From contig SVQU01000002.1 of assembly GCA_015065165.1 (NCBI GenBank), positions 38,460 to 102,459 on the forward strand: a stretch of 64,000 bases of DNA, read 5' to 3'. Of this stretch, positions 25,833 through 37,663 are shown one piece after another; within the stretch, counting starts at the first letter, position 1, and the number at the start of each line of letters is the position of its first letter. The notes under the pieces were generated by a model that ran no database searches, had not been told where the DNA came from, and saw only the letters and a program-made list of their open reading frames with translations. This DNA comes from Oscillospiraceae bacterium (GTDB lineage: Bacteria > Bacillota > Clostridia > Oscillospirales > CAG-382). A program made the position numbers and the translations under genes.

Positions 25833-26951
25833 ATGAAATTTGTTTCGGATAAAAAAACCCTGTTGTCTTTAATTATCCCTGCGGCAAGCGCGGCTTCCAA
25901 CAAGAGCACCTTGCCCGCTTTGGAGGGTCTTTTGTTCAAGCTGAACGGAGAAACCCTTACGGTTTGCGGATATGACCTTGAAAAGGGTGTAAGAACCTTG
26001 GGTAAGGTTATGACTATGGAGGAGGGCGCAGTTATTATTAACGCCCAGAAGATTACCTCCATTATCAAAAACTTCCCCGATTGCGATATTTGTATCGAAT
26101 CCGACAGCAGAAATATGGTTCGTATCACCGGCGGTATGAGTGATTTTACCATTCACGGTGTTACTGCCGAGGCGTTCCCTAATCTTCCCGACCTTGGCGG
26201 TGAAAATTCTTTTCATATTTCCCGTCCTCTTATGAAGGATATTATCAATTCCACCGTTTTTGCCGTTGCTCAAAGCGAGGCAAGACCTATTTTGACAGGC
26301 GAGCTGTTTATGATAGAAAACAGAACTCTTACGGTGGTTGCTCTTGATAACTTCAGATTGGCTATCAGAGAAGAAAAAAATTGTATTTTCGATAACGATA
26401 ACAGATTTTCTTTTGTTGTTCCCGGTAAAGCGCTTAACGACCTTTCAAGACTTCTTGATGACAGCGAAGAACCCTTGAGGGTTGAATTTACCGCGAAATA
26501 TATTATCTTTAAGCTTGATGATATCGTGTTCTTTACAAGGCTTTTGGAGGGCGAATATTTGGATTATAAGCGCGCCCTTCCCACACAGAACAAGATTTTT
26601 GCCAAGATTGACAGACACGCCTTTATCGAAAGCGCGGAAAGAGCTTCGCTTTTGGTGGACGAAAAGCTTAGAACACCCTTGCGCTGTAAATTTGAGGATA
26701 ACAGCTTGAATATTTCCTGCAGTACCCAATACGGCAGTGTTAACGATAATATTAAGATTAAAAAAGACGGCGACGATATAGAAATCGGCTTTAATAACAG
26801 ATATTTGCTTGACGCTTTGCGTGCCTGCAAGGATGAATATATTAAGGTTTCTATGTCCAGCTCGCTTATGGCTATGATTATTGAACCCGCAGAGAAGGAC
26901 CCCGACAGCAATTATACCTATCTTGTTCTTCCCTGCAAATTGAAGGATTAG
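25833..26951 (+). CDS. dnaN: DNA polymerase III beta clamp
   Basis: The 372-residue protein is the sliding clamp, with three similar clamp domains. Recognisable are KSTLPALEGLLFKLNGETLTV in domain 1, described by its ends, VTAEAFPNLPDL near 110, ARPILTGELFMIENRTLTVVALDNFRLAI near 150-180 (described by its ends) and the C-terminal YTYLVLPCKLKD. Length is normal. It follows the origin region and precedes recF by 12 bases. The start at 25833 lies after GAGAGAGG. Confidence 0.98.
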   Translation: MKFVSDKKTLLSLIIPAASAASNKSTLPALEGLLFKLNGETLTVCGYDLEKGVRTLGKVMTMEEGAVIINAQKITSIIKNFPDCDICIESDSRNMVRITGGMSDFTIHGVTAEAFPNLPDLGGENSFHISRPLMKDIINSTVFAVAQSEARPILTGELFMIENRTLTVVALDNFRLAIREEKNCIFDNDNRFSFVVPGKALNDLSRLLDDSEEPLRVEFTAKYIIFKLDDIVFFTRLLEGEYLDYKRALPTQNKIFAKIDRHAFIESAERASLLVDEKLRTPLRCKFEDNSLNISCSTQYGSVNDNIKIKKDGDDIEIGFNNRYLLDALRACKDEYIKVSMSSSLMAMIIEPAEKDPDSNYTYLVLPCKLKD

Positions 26952-26963
26952 TTTTAAAAGTTA

Positions 26964-28058
26964 ATGGAGATTAAGCGTTTAATTCTTCGTGATTTTCGTA
27001 ATGCTACCGACAGCGATATAACCTTTAAAAGCGGTGTAAACGTTATTTGCGGTTGTAACGCGGCGGGAAAAACCAATATATTGGAATCTATTTTCTATTT
27101 CGCGGCGGGAAAAAGCTTTAGAAACTGCAAGGACAGAGAAATGATTTCCTTTGGCAGCGACAAAGGGCAGATTTCTATGGTTTTTAACACCTGCGGTGTG
27201 GAAAATAAGATGTCTGCCACACTTTCCAAGCAGGGCAGAAGGGCGATTTCTATCGGTGAAAGTTCTCCTTTGCGCCTTTCGGAATATATCGGCAGGTTCA
27301 GGGCGGTTATTTTCACCCCCGACCATTTAAGTTTGGTTAAAGGCGCCCCCGAAAACAGACGAAGGTTTTTGGATTTGGCTATTTGTCAAAGTTTTCCGCG
27401 ATATGCATCTTCACTTTCGGAATATAACCGCGTTTTGGCGCAAAAAAACGCCCTTTTGAAAAAGGGTAACGTGGTTGACGAGCTTTTAGAGGTTTATAAC
27501 GAGCGTTTGGCAACCTTGGCGGCGATTATTACGGTTAACCGCCGAAAATACGTTGCAAGGCTTGAGGAAGAAGCAAAAAAGTTTCTGTTTGATATGAGTG
27601 GAAACAAGGAAGAATTAAGGCTTGTTTACCAAAGTCAGGCGGGCGATTTGGAAACCCAAGAGGAAATTCGGGATAAATACCGAGAAATCCTTAGGGAAAA
27701 GATGCAGTTCGAAAAGGACAAATTTTTCTCTTGGTATGGTGCCCATAAGGACGATTTTGCCGTTTCGGTTAACAAAAAAAGCGTTAAAACCTACGCATCC
27801 CAAGGTCAGCAAAGGTCGGTGGTTTTATCGTTAAAGCTTGCCGAGGGCGAGCTTTCGAAAAACCTTACGGGTGAATATCCCGTGTTTTTGTTGGACGATA
27901 TCCTTTCGGAGCTTGATAAGGACAGAAAAAGTTATATTCTTTCCCGTATAACCGACAGACAGGTTATTATAACCGGTTGTGAAAGAGAGGTTTTCGATAC
28001 GGATGTGTCGGTAAACCGAATTTTGGTTGAAAACGGTGTTTCTACCAACGTGGAATAA
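26964..28058 (+). CDS. recF: DNA replication and repair protein RecF
   Basis: The 364-residue SMC-like ATPase loads RecA at gaps. It has Walker A GCNAAGKTNILE (near 30), the signature SQGQQRSVVLSLKLAEG (near 275) and Walker B VFLLDDILSELD (near 310). No good Shine-Dalgarno precedes the ATG at 26964, so translation is probably coupled to dnaN. The S4-domain gene yaaA, which often lies between dnaN and recF, is absent from this position. Confidence 0.97.
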   Translation: MEIKRLILRDFRNATDSDITFKSGVNVICGCNAAGKTNILESIFYFAAGKSFRNCKDREMISFGSDKGQISMVFNTCGVENKMSATLSKQGRRAISIGESSPLRLSEYIGRFRAVIFTPDHLSLVKGAPENRRRFLDLAICQSFPRYASSLSEYNRVLAQKNALLKKGNVVDELLEVYNERLATLAAIITVNRRKYVARLEEEAKKFLFDMSGNKEELRLVYQSQAGDLETQEEIRDKYREILREKMQFEKDKFFSWYGAHKDDFAVSVNKKSVKTYASQGQQRSVVLSLKLAEGELSKNLTGEYPVFLLDDILSELDKDRKSYILSRITDRQVIITGCEREVFDTDVSVNRILVENGVSTNVE

Positions 28059-28733
28059 ACGTTGGGAATTTCGTGGGAATACAACGAAAGATAAACGGGA
28101 TGAAACATCCGAGTTTTGGGGTTATAATTTGTGCGTGGATTGAGCGAGAGTTTTCAAAAAATGTTACGCGGCGGAACGTCGAGGAAACGGGTTCCCTGAA
28201 AATCGAAGATTTTTAGGGTTAAAACGCCGTTCCCTACGATAAACAAATTACGTTACGATATACAAATCGGGTTATAAAAAACGCGGGCGATTCGTGAATC
28301 GCCCCTACGATAGCACCGAATTCTATTCGTTCGCGGGGAATAGAAAACGATTACAACCCAAACCGCATCGCGACAATAAAAAATACGCGGGCGATTCGTG
28401 AATCGCCCCTACGATAGCACCGAATTCTATTTTGATATATCGGGTTGTCGAGGAACCCAATTTCACCGACCGCCCGTTTTGTCCGCGGAGAAGAAGTAAC
28501 AAATTTTAAAAAAACCACATCGCGAATGTAGGGGCGGGCGTCCCCGACCGCCCGAAATGCTCGCGGGGAATAGAAAACGATTATAACTCAAACCAACATC
28601 GCGACAGTAAAAAAATCGCGACAACAAAAAATCGCGACAGTAAAAAGCACCTTGTTCTATCCGTTCGCGGAGAACAGGAAACGAATACAACCCAAACCAC
28701 ATCGCGGTAGTAAAAAAATTGCGGTAGTAAAAA
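28059..28733. repeat. Repeat block inserted between recF and remB
   Basis: No gene is seen. It contains a filled GGAACG module (28173-28237), two copies of the GGGCGATTC palindrome followed by the same TAGCACCGAATTCTATT (28285 and 28389), a variant palindrome at 28528, and a run of 17-bp units of the type ATCGCGACARYAAAAAA (28605-28733). The last unit touches the remB start codon. Confidence 0.8.
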
Positions 28734-30924
<2,191 letters not shown>

Positions 30925-30925
<1 letters not shown>

Positions 30926-31437
30926 GAGCTAACGCTCTCGATGAAAATGTCAAGCATTTTCATCGGTTATTGAGTTTCGTTCACTCGCGTCAAGTTTGTG
31001 CGCGGTGCTTCGCACCTTGTCCAAACTTGCGAAACTCTAAGGTATAAAAATCGACGCGCGTGTCGCCGATTTTTATGAGATTTTATTGTATTTTTTGGAT
31101 GAGGTTATAATTTTCGATGGCATTGTAGGGGCGATTCAAGAATCGCCCGCAAATAATAAAAAATCATAAAAATACAATATTTCATTTTGTATCTTAAATA
31201 TAATTTACATTTTGTTTTGCTTTTAATCCAATGGGCGATTCGTGAATCGCCCCTACAATAGTACCCAATTGTATTTGATATATCGGGTTGTCGAGGAAAC
31301 GGGTTCCCTGAAAATCGCAAGGTTTTTAGGGTTAACACGCCGTTCCCTGCGGTATTAAAATATTTTACGGGCGATTCGTGAATCGCCCCTACATTCTCTC
31401 TTATCTTTTCATTCTAAAAACCGGAGGTTTTTAGCCT
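30925..31437 (+). repeat. Structured element and palindromes between gyrB and gyrA
   Basis: From 30925: hairpin AGAGC-TAAC-GCTCT, hairpin CGATGAAAATG...CATTTTCATCG (30939-30965), a nested hairpin based on GAGTTTCG / CGAAACTC, and a closing hairpin (about 31043-31076) with loop GACGCGCGTGTC. GGGCGATTC palindromes follow at 31125, 31233 and 31369, and a filled GTCGAGG module at 31285-31350. No promoter for gyrA stands out. Confidence 0.75.
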
Positions 31438-34029
31438 ATGGCACACGAATATGATTACAGTAACCACGAAGAACAGGTTATACATAATACAGGCATAGAG
31501 GCAGAAATTAAAAGCTGCTATATCGACTATGCAATGAGCGTTATCGTGGGCAGAGCTTTGCCCGACGTTAGGGACGGTATGAAGCCCGTACACCGCCGTA
31601 TTCTTTACGCGATGTACGAGGACAGACTTACCTATGACAAGCCCTTCCGCAAATCGGCAACCACCGTTGGTAACGTGTTGGGTAGATATCACCCCCACGG
31701 CGACGCTTCGGTTTACGATGCGATGGTTCGTTTAGGTCAGGATTTCTCTCTTAGATACGTTCTTATCGACAAACACGGTAACTTCGGTAACATCGACGGC
31801 GACCCCCCTGCGGCTTACCGTTATACCGAGGCAAGACTTTCCCGCCTTGCCGACGAAATGATGGATGATATCGAAAAGGACGTTGTTGATTTTATCCCCA
31901 ACTTCGATAATATGCGCACCGAACCCGTGGTGCTTCCCTCCCGTTTTCCCAACCTTTTGGTAAACGGTAGCGTGGGTATTGCCGTTGGTATGGCTACCAA
32001 CATTCCCACACATAATATGAAAGAGGTTATCGAAGCAACCGCATATCTTATCGACAACCCCGATTGTACCGTTCCCGACCTTATGCAATATATCAAGGGT
32101 CCCGATTTTCCCACCTACGGTACAATTTACGGCACCTCCGGCATTTACGAAGCGTATATGACCGGCAGAGGCAAGGTTCGTGTTAGAGCAAAGGCTCATT
32201 TCGAGGAAAAGAACGGCAGAACCAGCATTATTATCACCGAATTACCCTATCAGGTAAACAGGTCGATGCTTTTGGAAAGCATGGTAGAGCTTGTTAAGAA
32301 CAAGAAAATCGAGGGTATCGCCGATATCCGTAACGAATCGGGTAAGGCGGGTATGCGAATTGTTGTTGACATTAAAAAGGATGCCAACGCCCAGATAGTT
32401 CTTAATTTGCTTTATAAATACACCCAGCTTCAGGACACCTGCGCAATTAATATGGTTGCTTTGGTTAACGGTGTGCCCAAGCTTCTTAACCTTAAAGAGG
32501 TTTTAAGCCATTATCTTGCCCACCGCAAAGAGGTTGTTACCCGCAGAGTTAAGTTCGACCTTGCAAAGGCAGAGCACGAGGCTCATATTTACGAGGGCTA
32601 TAAGATTGCTATCGATAATATCGACGAGGTTATTAACATAATCCGCGCCAGCGCAAGCATTGCCGATGCAAAGGCAAACCTTATGGAAAGATTTGCGCTT
32701 TCCGAAGCGCAGGCTCAGGCGATTGTTGATATGACCTTGGGTAAGCTTTCGGGTATGGAACGCCAGAAGATAGAAGACAGATTGGCTTCCTTGTATGCGC
32801 TTATTAAGGAATTAAAGGAAATTCTTGAAGACGAAAGCAAATTGGTTGCAATTATTAAGGAAGACCTTGAATTTGTTAAGAATAAATACGGCGACGAACG
32901 CAGAACCGACATCGTAGAGGCTGAAAACGATATTCTTATCGAGGATCTTATTCAGCGCGAAACCTGCGTTATCACCGCAACCCGCGCGGGTTACGTAAAG
33001 CGTTTGCCCAGCGATACCTATCAGGCACAGCGCCGTGGCGGTAAGGGTATTACCGCGATGGGTACTAGAGAAGAGGATATTGTAGAGGACGTTATTATTT
33101 CCCACAGCCACGATTTCCTTCTTATGTTCTCCAATAAGGGCAGAGTTTATATTAAGAAGTGTTACGAAATTCCCGAAAGCGCAAGAACCGCAAAGGGTAC
33201 CAACCTTGTTAACCTTCTTGCCCTTGACAGCGAGGAAAAAATTACCGCTATCGTTCCCGTTACGGAATTTACCGACGAGGAAAATCTCGTTCTCGTTACG
33301 AAATACGGTGTTGTTAAGCGTATCGGTCTTATGGCATATAAGACAAAACGCACCAACGGTCTTTATGCAATTAACCTTGACGAGGGCGACGAATTGTTGT
33401 ACGTTCTTCGTTCCTCGGGCAATGATGATATTATCGTTGCTACCAACAGAGGTATTTCCATTAGATTCAGCGAAAACGACGTTCGCGAAATGGGTAGACA
33501 AGCCCGCGGCGTAAGGGCGGTTACCCTTGATGAGGGCGATTTCGTTGTAGGCGCGGGTATTATTCCCGAGGGCAGCGACGAAAACGAGCTTTATATTATC
33601 ACAATCACCGCAAACGGATTTGGTAAGCGTAGTCTTACCGAGGAATATAAGTGTCAGCGCCGCGGCGGTCGAGGCTTGAAGTGCCACGGCATCAGCGACA
33701 AAACCGGATATCTGGCAGGCATCCGCTTGGTTAAGCTTAGCGACGAAATTATGCTTATCACCGACGGCGGTATAATTATACGTACCCGCGTTTCGGAAAT
33801 TCCCGTTTACGGCAGAGCTGCTTCGGGTGTTCGTGTAATGCGTTTGGGCGAGGGTTCAAGCGTTGCAAGATTTGCGGTTGTTGACCCTGACACCGAGGGC
33901 GAAGAAAAGCCCGAAACCGAGGAAATCGCCGAAAATGGTGAAAATACGGTTGAAACCGCCGAAAATCCTGTTGAGGATTCTGCGGTTGAATCTACAGAAA
34001 CTGAACCCACAGGCGGGGAGGAACAATAA
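31438..34029 (+). CDS. gyrA: DNA gyrase subunit A
   Basis: The 863-residue subunit cuts and rejoins DNA. The catalytic Tyr lies in PPAAYRYTEARL (near 122). The GyrA box QRRGGKG (near 525) separates it from ParC. Six-bladed C-terminal repeats follow, including a QRRGGRG copy. The protein ends in an acidic tail of about 40 residues rich in Glu, unusual in length. The ATG at 31438 has GGAGG upstream. The following gene starts two bases after its stop, so the two are co-translated. Confidence 0.98.
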   Translation: MAHEYDYSNHEEQVIHNTGIEAEIKSCYIDYAMSVIVGRALPDVRDGMKPVHRRILYAMYEDRLTYDKPFRKSATTVGNVLGRYHPHGDASVYDAMVRLGQDFSLRYVLIDKHGNFGNIDGDPPAAYRYTEARLSRLADEMMDDIEKDVVDFIPNFDNMRTEPVVLPSRFPNLLVNGSVGIAVGMATNIPTHNMKEVIEATAYLIDNPDCTVPDLMQYIKGPDFPTYGTIYGTSGIYEAYMTGRGKVRVRAKAHFEEKNGRTSIIITELPYQVNRSMLLESMVELVKNKKIEGIADIRNESGKAGMRIVVDIKKDANAQIVLNLLYKYTQLQDTCAINMVALVNGVPKLLNLKEVLSHYLAHRKEVVTRRVKFDLAKAEHEAHIYEGYKIAIDNIDEVINIIRASASIADAKANLMERFALSEAQAQAIVDMTLGKLSGMERQKIEDRLASLYALIKELKEILEDESKLVAIIKEDLEFVKNKYGDERRTDIVEAENDILIEDLIQRETCVITATRAGYVKRLPSDTYQAQRRGGKGITAMGTREEDIVEDVIISHSHDFLLMFSNKGRVYIKKCYEIPESARTAKGTNLVNLLALDSEEKITAIVPVTEFTDEENLVLVTKYGVVKRIGLMAYKTKRTNGLYAINLDEGDELLYVLRSSGNDDIIVATNRGISIRFSENDVREMGRQARGVRAVTLDEGDFVVGAGIIPEGSDENELYIITITANGFGKRSLTEEYKCQRRGGRGLKCHGISDKTGYLAGIRLVKLSDEIMLITDGGIIIRTRVSEIPVYGRAASGVRVMRLGEGSSVARFAVVDPDTEGEEKPETEEIAENGENTVETAENPVEDSAVESTETEPTGGEEQ

Positions 34030-34031
34030 AT

Positions 34032-34583
34032 ATGGGATTAAAAGTATTTGTGCTTGAAAACAGCAGCACCAAGAAAAAACGTCAAACCGACGTGAACAAT
34101 GCGGTTCGCGAATATTTGAATAACCAAAAGGCAAAGGTTGTTTATGACGAAGAAACCGGCAAGGCTACCGTTGAAAACGTTGAGGGTAAGTGCTATATCT
34201 CCATAACCTGTGCAAACAAGGTTATGTTGGTTGCCCTTTACGAAAAGCCTATCGGTATCGACGGCGAATATATACCCCGTGTTCTCTCCAAGGACAACAA
34301 GGTTGATTACACTATGATTGCCGAACGCTTTTTCTCCCCCGAAGAAGCAGAATATATGAACGACACCACCCGCGAAACCGAGGCAGACACCTTTTTGAAG
34401 ATTTGGGTTCGCAAGGAGGCTTACGTTAAGGCGGCGGGCAAGACCGTTGCGGAATTCCCCAAGTTTTCTGTGGTTGACGGCTCGCGTTTTCTTCCCAAGG
34501 TTAATGGCATTACCATTAAGAAGTTTGCCATTAAGTTCCCCGAGTGTGAGGATTATTTGTTTGCCATAGCGGGGCTGGAGTAG
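34032..34583 (+). CDS. 4'-phosphopantetheinyl transferase superfamily protein
   Basis: The 183-residue protein has the two motifs of Sfp/AcpS-type enzymes, which attach the phosphopantetheine arm of CoA to carrier proteins. PIGIDGEYIP (near 78) contains the Mg-binding Asp and Glu of the G-x-D-x-E motif. FLKIWVRKEAYVKAAGK (near 120-135) is the W-x2-KEA-x2-K motif. Between them FFSPEEAEYM fits the family. It starts two bases after gyrA, which is not a standard neighbour. Substrate cannot be told. The N-terminal 70 residues are less typical. Confidence 0.85.
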   Translation: MGLKVFVLENSSTKKKRQTDVNNAVREYLNNQKAKVVYDEETGKATVENVEGKCYISITCANKVMLVALYEKPIGIDGEYIPRVLSKDNKVDYTMIAERFFSPEEAEYMNDTTRETEADTFLKIWVRKEAYVKAAGKTVAEFPKFSVVDGSRFLPKVNGITIKKFAIKFPECEDYLFAIAGLE

Positions 34584-35060
34584 TGCTTACGCACTCAATC
34601 AAAAACACCTGTTTTTGATTGTTTTTATCGCTTCGCTTTCGACCGAAAACACTTATTTTCGGTCGTATAAGCGCCTTCGTGCGCTTAACCCTAAAAATGC
34701 AAGCATTTTCAGGGAACCCATTTACTCGCGCCGAATTTGTGCATAAATGTCCAAATTCGCGAAGGCGAAAGGTATATTTTTCAAGGCGCGTGTCCTTGAA
34801 AAATATGAATTTTATTGTATAAAAGAAACACCACGTTCTGTGAAAATAGAGCGTGGTGTGTTTTTATCGCTTCGCTTTCGATGAAAAACACTTGTTTTTC
34901 ATCGGGTTTGGGCATTCGGACACTCGCGTCTCGCTCACCGCTCGCGAAGGCGAAAGGTATATTTTCAAGGCACATGTCCTTGAAAAATATGGATTATATT
35001 GTATAAAAGAAACACCACGTTCTGTGAAAATAGAGCGTGGTGTGTTTTTATCGCTTCGTT
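34582..35060 (+). repeat. Structured elements with a 184-bp tandem duplication
   Basis: The first element starts at the stop of the gene at 34583: AGTGC-TTAC-GCACT, CAATCAAAAAC...GTTTTTGATTG (34596-34621), CGACCGAAAA...TTTTCGGTCG (34640-34665), TAAGCGC / GCGCTTA, a TTAACCCTAAAAATGCA-type module and a closing hairpin with loop GGCGCGTGTCC. A second, shorter element follows (34867-34998). Each is followed by the same terminator-like hairpin, AACACCACG... with GCGTGGTGT (34824-34864, 35008-35048). Confidence 0.8.
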
Positions 35061-35146
35061 CTCTATGGAAAACGGGCGATTCGTGAATCGCCTATACAAA
35101 GTTAAGGATAATTTTGTTTTCCAAAAACGGAGTTTTTGGGGATTTT

Positions 35147-35178
35147 AAAAGGGGACTTTTTTCAAAAAGTCCCCTTTT
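35147..35178. terminator. Bidirectional terminator between the gyrA operon and metH
   Basis: AAAAGGGGACTTTTT pairs with AAAAAGTCCCCTTTT around a short loop. It closes transcription from both directions. A GGGCGATTC palindrome lies at 35074. Confidence 0.85.
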
Positions 35179-35229
35179 GTATATAAAACCACATATAAAA
35201 CCAAACAAAAACCAAACAAAAACCAAAAA

Positions 35230-37587
35230 TCATTGGGCATCGCGGAAGGAAACGGCAAACTTAACCGCCGCCATTGCGTCCTCGCCGTAGAAATCCGCGC
35301 CCATTTCGGCGGCATATTCGGCTGTCATAACCGCGCCGCCCACCATAACCTTAATTTCGGGTGCGTTGGCTTTCAAAAGTCTGACAGTTTCTGCCATGGC
35401 GGGTACGGTGGTGGTCATAAGGGCGCTTAATCCAACCATTTTCACCTTGTTTTCAAGGGCAAAATCAAGAATTGCTTTGGGACTTACGTCCTTGCCCATA
35501 TCCAAAACCTCAAAGCCATAGTTGGAAAGCAGGGTGGAAACAATGTTCTTGCCGATGTCGTGGATATCCCCCTTAACCGTCGCCATAATAATGCGGATTT
35601 TGTCGCCGCTTTCGGTGTTTTCGGATTTTTTAAGGCTGTCAAGCACCGAAAACGCGGTTTTTGCCGCCTCTGCCCCGCCAAGCAGACGGGGAAGGAACAG
35701 GTTTTTTTCCTCGTAACCCTTGCCCAAGGCGTTAAGGGCGGGTATAAGGTGATTATCGATAATCTTCATAGGTGTCTTTTCAGCGGAAAGCTTTTCGGTT
35801 GCTTCCTTTGCTTTCGCCGAAAGCCCCAGATATACCGCATCGAAAAGGGAAATTTCCCCCTTTTCGCTGTGGATGGTGGTTTCGCCGCTGTCCTCATAAC
35901 TGAAAACAAAATCCCTTTGGGGGTTTTCATCGGAAATCGCCAAACGCATATTTTCGCTGGCGGGGTTGATTATCGCACCCGAAAGTCCACGCGCCCTTGC
36001 CGCGCCCAGGAAGGAAGCGTTTATGCTGTCGCGGTTGGGCATACCGAAGGATATGTTGGAAACACCCAAAACCGTCTTTAACCCCATTTTGCCAAGTGTT
36101 TCAACACAATCCAGGGTTTTGTTGCCGCTTTCCGCGTCGGTTGCGACCGTCATTGTAAGGGCATCAAACAAAATTCTGTGGCGTGAAATACCCATTTCTT
36201 CTGCGCGGGAAATGATTTTTTCGGCAATGGCGAGCCTGCCCTTTGCTGTTGCGGGAATACCCACGTCGTCAAGTAAAAGGGCAACCACCATACCGCCGTA
36301 TTTTTTCACAATAGGAAGCACGGTTTCTAAAATTTCTTCTTTTCCGCTAACCGAGTTTATAATAGGAATTCCGTTGTAAACACGCGCCGCCTTTTCCAAA
36401 GCAACGGGGTTGGCGGAATCCAACTGCAATGGCAGGTCGCAAACCTTTTGCACCGCCAAAACAGCGTCTTTTAGTATAACTTCTTCATCAATGTCGGGAA
36501 TACCCACGTTAAGGTCTAAAATATCCGCCCCGTAGGCTTGCTGTCCCACAGCTTCACCGCAAAGATAATCCAAATTGTTGTTTTTCAAAGCCTCTTTAAG
36601 CTTGGGCTTGCCCGTTGGGTTAAGCCTTTCGCCGATAAGGGCGGTTTTTTCGCCGAAAATAAAGGTTCTGTTACCCGAACAAACCCCAAATTCTGCGGGT
36701 TTCCACTCTTTTTTTGTTGTAACCTCCGAAAGCCCAAGGGCAACCTGATTTATATAATCGGGGTTGGTACCACAGCAACCGCCAACAGCAAAAACGCCGT
36801 TTTCTCCAAGTTTTTTTGCAAAATCTCTAAAACGGGCGGGGGGTACGTCAAAATAGGTGTTGCCGTTTTTGTCAATCTTGGGCAGACCTGCGTTTGCGTT
36901 AACGATAACCGGCAAACCGCTTTCCTTCGCAAGCTCGATAGCGATAGGCTCCATAAGGTCGGGGCCCAAACCGCAGTTTACGCCAACGGCGTCCACACCC
37001 AAAGCCGAAAGATAGGTGGCGACGGTTTTCACATCCGCCCCCGTAAGGGTACGGGCGGATTCATCAAAGGTTAGGGAAACCGCAACGGGAAGGGACGTGT
37101 TTTCCTTGGCGGCGATAATTGCCGCTTTACATTCGTAAAGGTCGGAAAAGGTTTCGAAAAATATAAAGTCCGCCCCCGCTTTTTCGGCGGCAATAACACA
37201 ATCGGTGAAGGCGTCTACCGCTTCTTCAAAGGAAAAATCCCCCAAAGGAGGCATAAGCTTGCCCGTGGGGCCGAAATCGGCGGCAACGAAAATTTCTTTT
37301 CCGCTTTCATCGGCGGCTTGGCGGGCAATTTTAACCGCAATTTCGGTTATCTCGCCCGAATTTAACCCAAAGGGCGCAAGCTTTGCCTTGTTCGCGCCGA
37401 AGCTGTTTGTGGAAATAACCTTCGCGCCCGCGTTGATATATGCGCGGTGGATGTCTAAAACCGCGTTTTTGTCGCGTAAATTCATATTTTCGGGAAGCTC
37501 CCCCGACATAAGCCCCGATTTTTGAAGCATTGTGCCCATCGCACCGTCAAAAACAAGGGTTTGGTTTTTAAATTTCTGGAAAAACAT
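35230..37587 (-). CDS. metH: Cobalamin-dependent methionine synthase, lacking the activation domain
   Basis: The 785-residue enzyme moves a methyl group from methyltetrahydrofolate to homocysteine. Domains in order: homocysteine-binding (1-300, zinc ligands in VGVNCGLGPD and GGCCGTNPDYI), pterin-binding (about 320-570, LIGERLNPTGKPKLKEAL), cap helices (about 580-670), and the B12 domain with GDIHDIGKNIV (near 680), whose His binds cobalt. The C-terminal AdoMet-binding reactivation domain of E. coli MetH is absent, so reactivation must use another protein or none. The ATG at 37587 has AGGGAGA upstream and is preferred to 37611. It is last in the methionine operon. Confidence 0.94.
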   Translation of the reverse strand: MFFQKFKNQTLVFDGAMGTMLQKSGLMSGELPENMNLRDKNAVLDIHRAYINAGAKVISTNSFGANKAKLAPFGLNSGEITEIAVKIARQAADESGKEIFVAADFGPTGKLMPPLGDFSFEEAVDAFTDCVIAAEKAGADFIFFETFSDLYECKAAIIAAKENTSLPVAVSLTFDESARTLTGADVKTVATYLSALGVDAVGVNCGLGPDLMEPIAIELAKESGLPVIVNANAGLPKIDKNGNTYFDVPPARFRDFAKKLGENGVFAVGGCCGTNPDYINQVALGLSEVTTKKEWKPAEFGVCSGNRTFIFGEKTALIGERLNPTGKPKLKEALKNNNLDYLCGEAVGQQAYGADILDLNVGIPDIDEEVILKDAVLAVQKVCDLPLQLDSANPVALEKAARVYNGIPIINSVSGKEEILETVLPIVKKYGGMVVALLLDDVGIPATAKGRLAIAEKIISRAEEMGISRHRILFDALTMTVATDAESGNKTLDCVETLGKMGLKTVLGVSNISFGMPNRDSINASFLGAARARGLSGAIINPASENMRLAISDENPQRDFVFSYEDSGETTIHSEKGEISLFDAVYLGLSAKAKEATEKLSAEKTPMKIIDNHLIPALNALGKGYEEKNLFLPRLLGGAEAAKTAFSVLDSLKKSENTESGDKIRIIMATVKGDIHDIGKNIVSTLLSNYGFEVLDMGKDVSPKAILDFALENKVKMVGLSALMTTTVPAMAETVRLLKANAPEIKVMVGGAVMTAEYAAEMGADFYGEDAMAAVKFAVSFRDAQ

Positions 37588-37618
37588 CTTCGCTCTCCCT
37601 AATTCTATCATAATATAT

Positions 37619-37642
37619 AAAACCCCTTTGCGGGGTTTTAAT
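37619..37642 (-). terminator. Hairpin between metF and metH
   Basis: On the minus strand AAAACCCCGC pairs with its A-rich partner AAAGGGGTTTT. It follows the metF stop and may reduce read-through into metH. Confidence 0.6.
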
Positions 37643-37663
37643 AATTTCTGTTTTATGTGTTCT

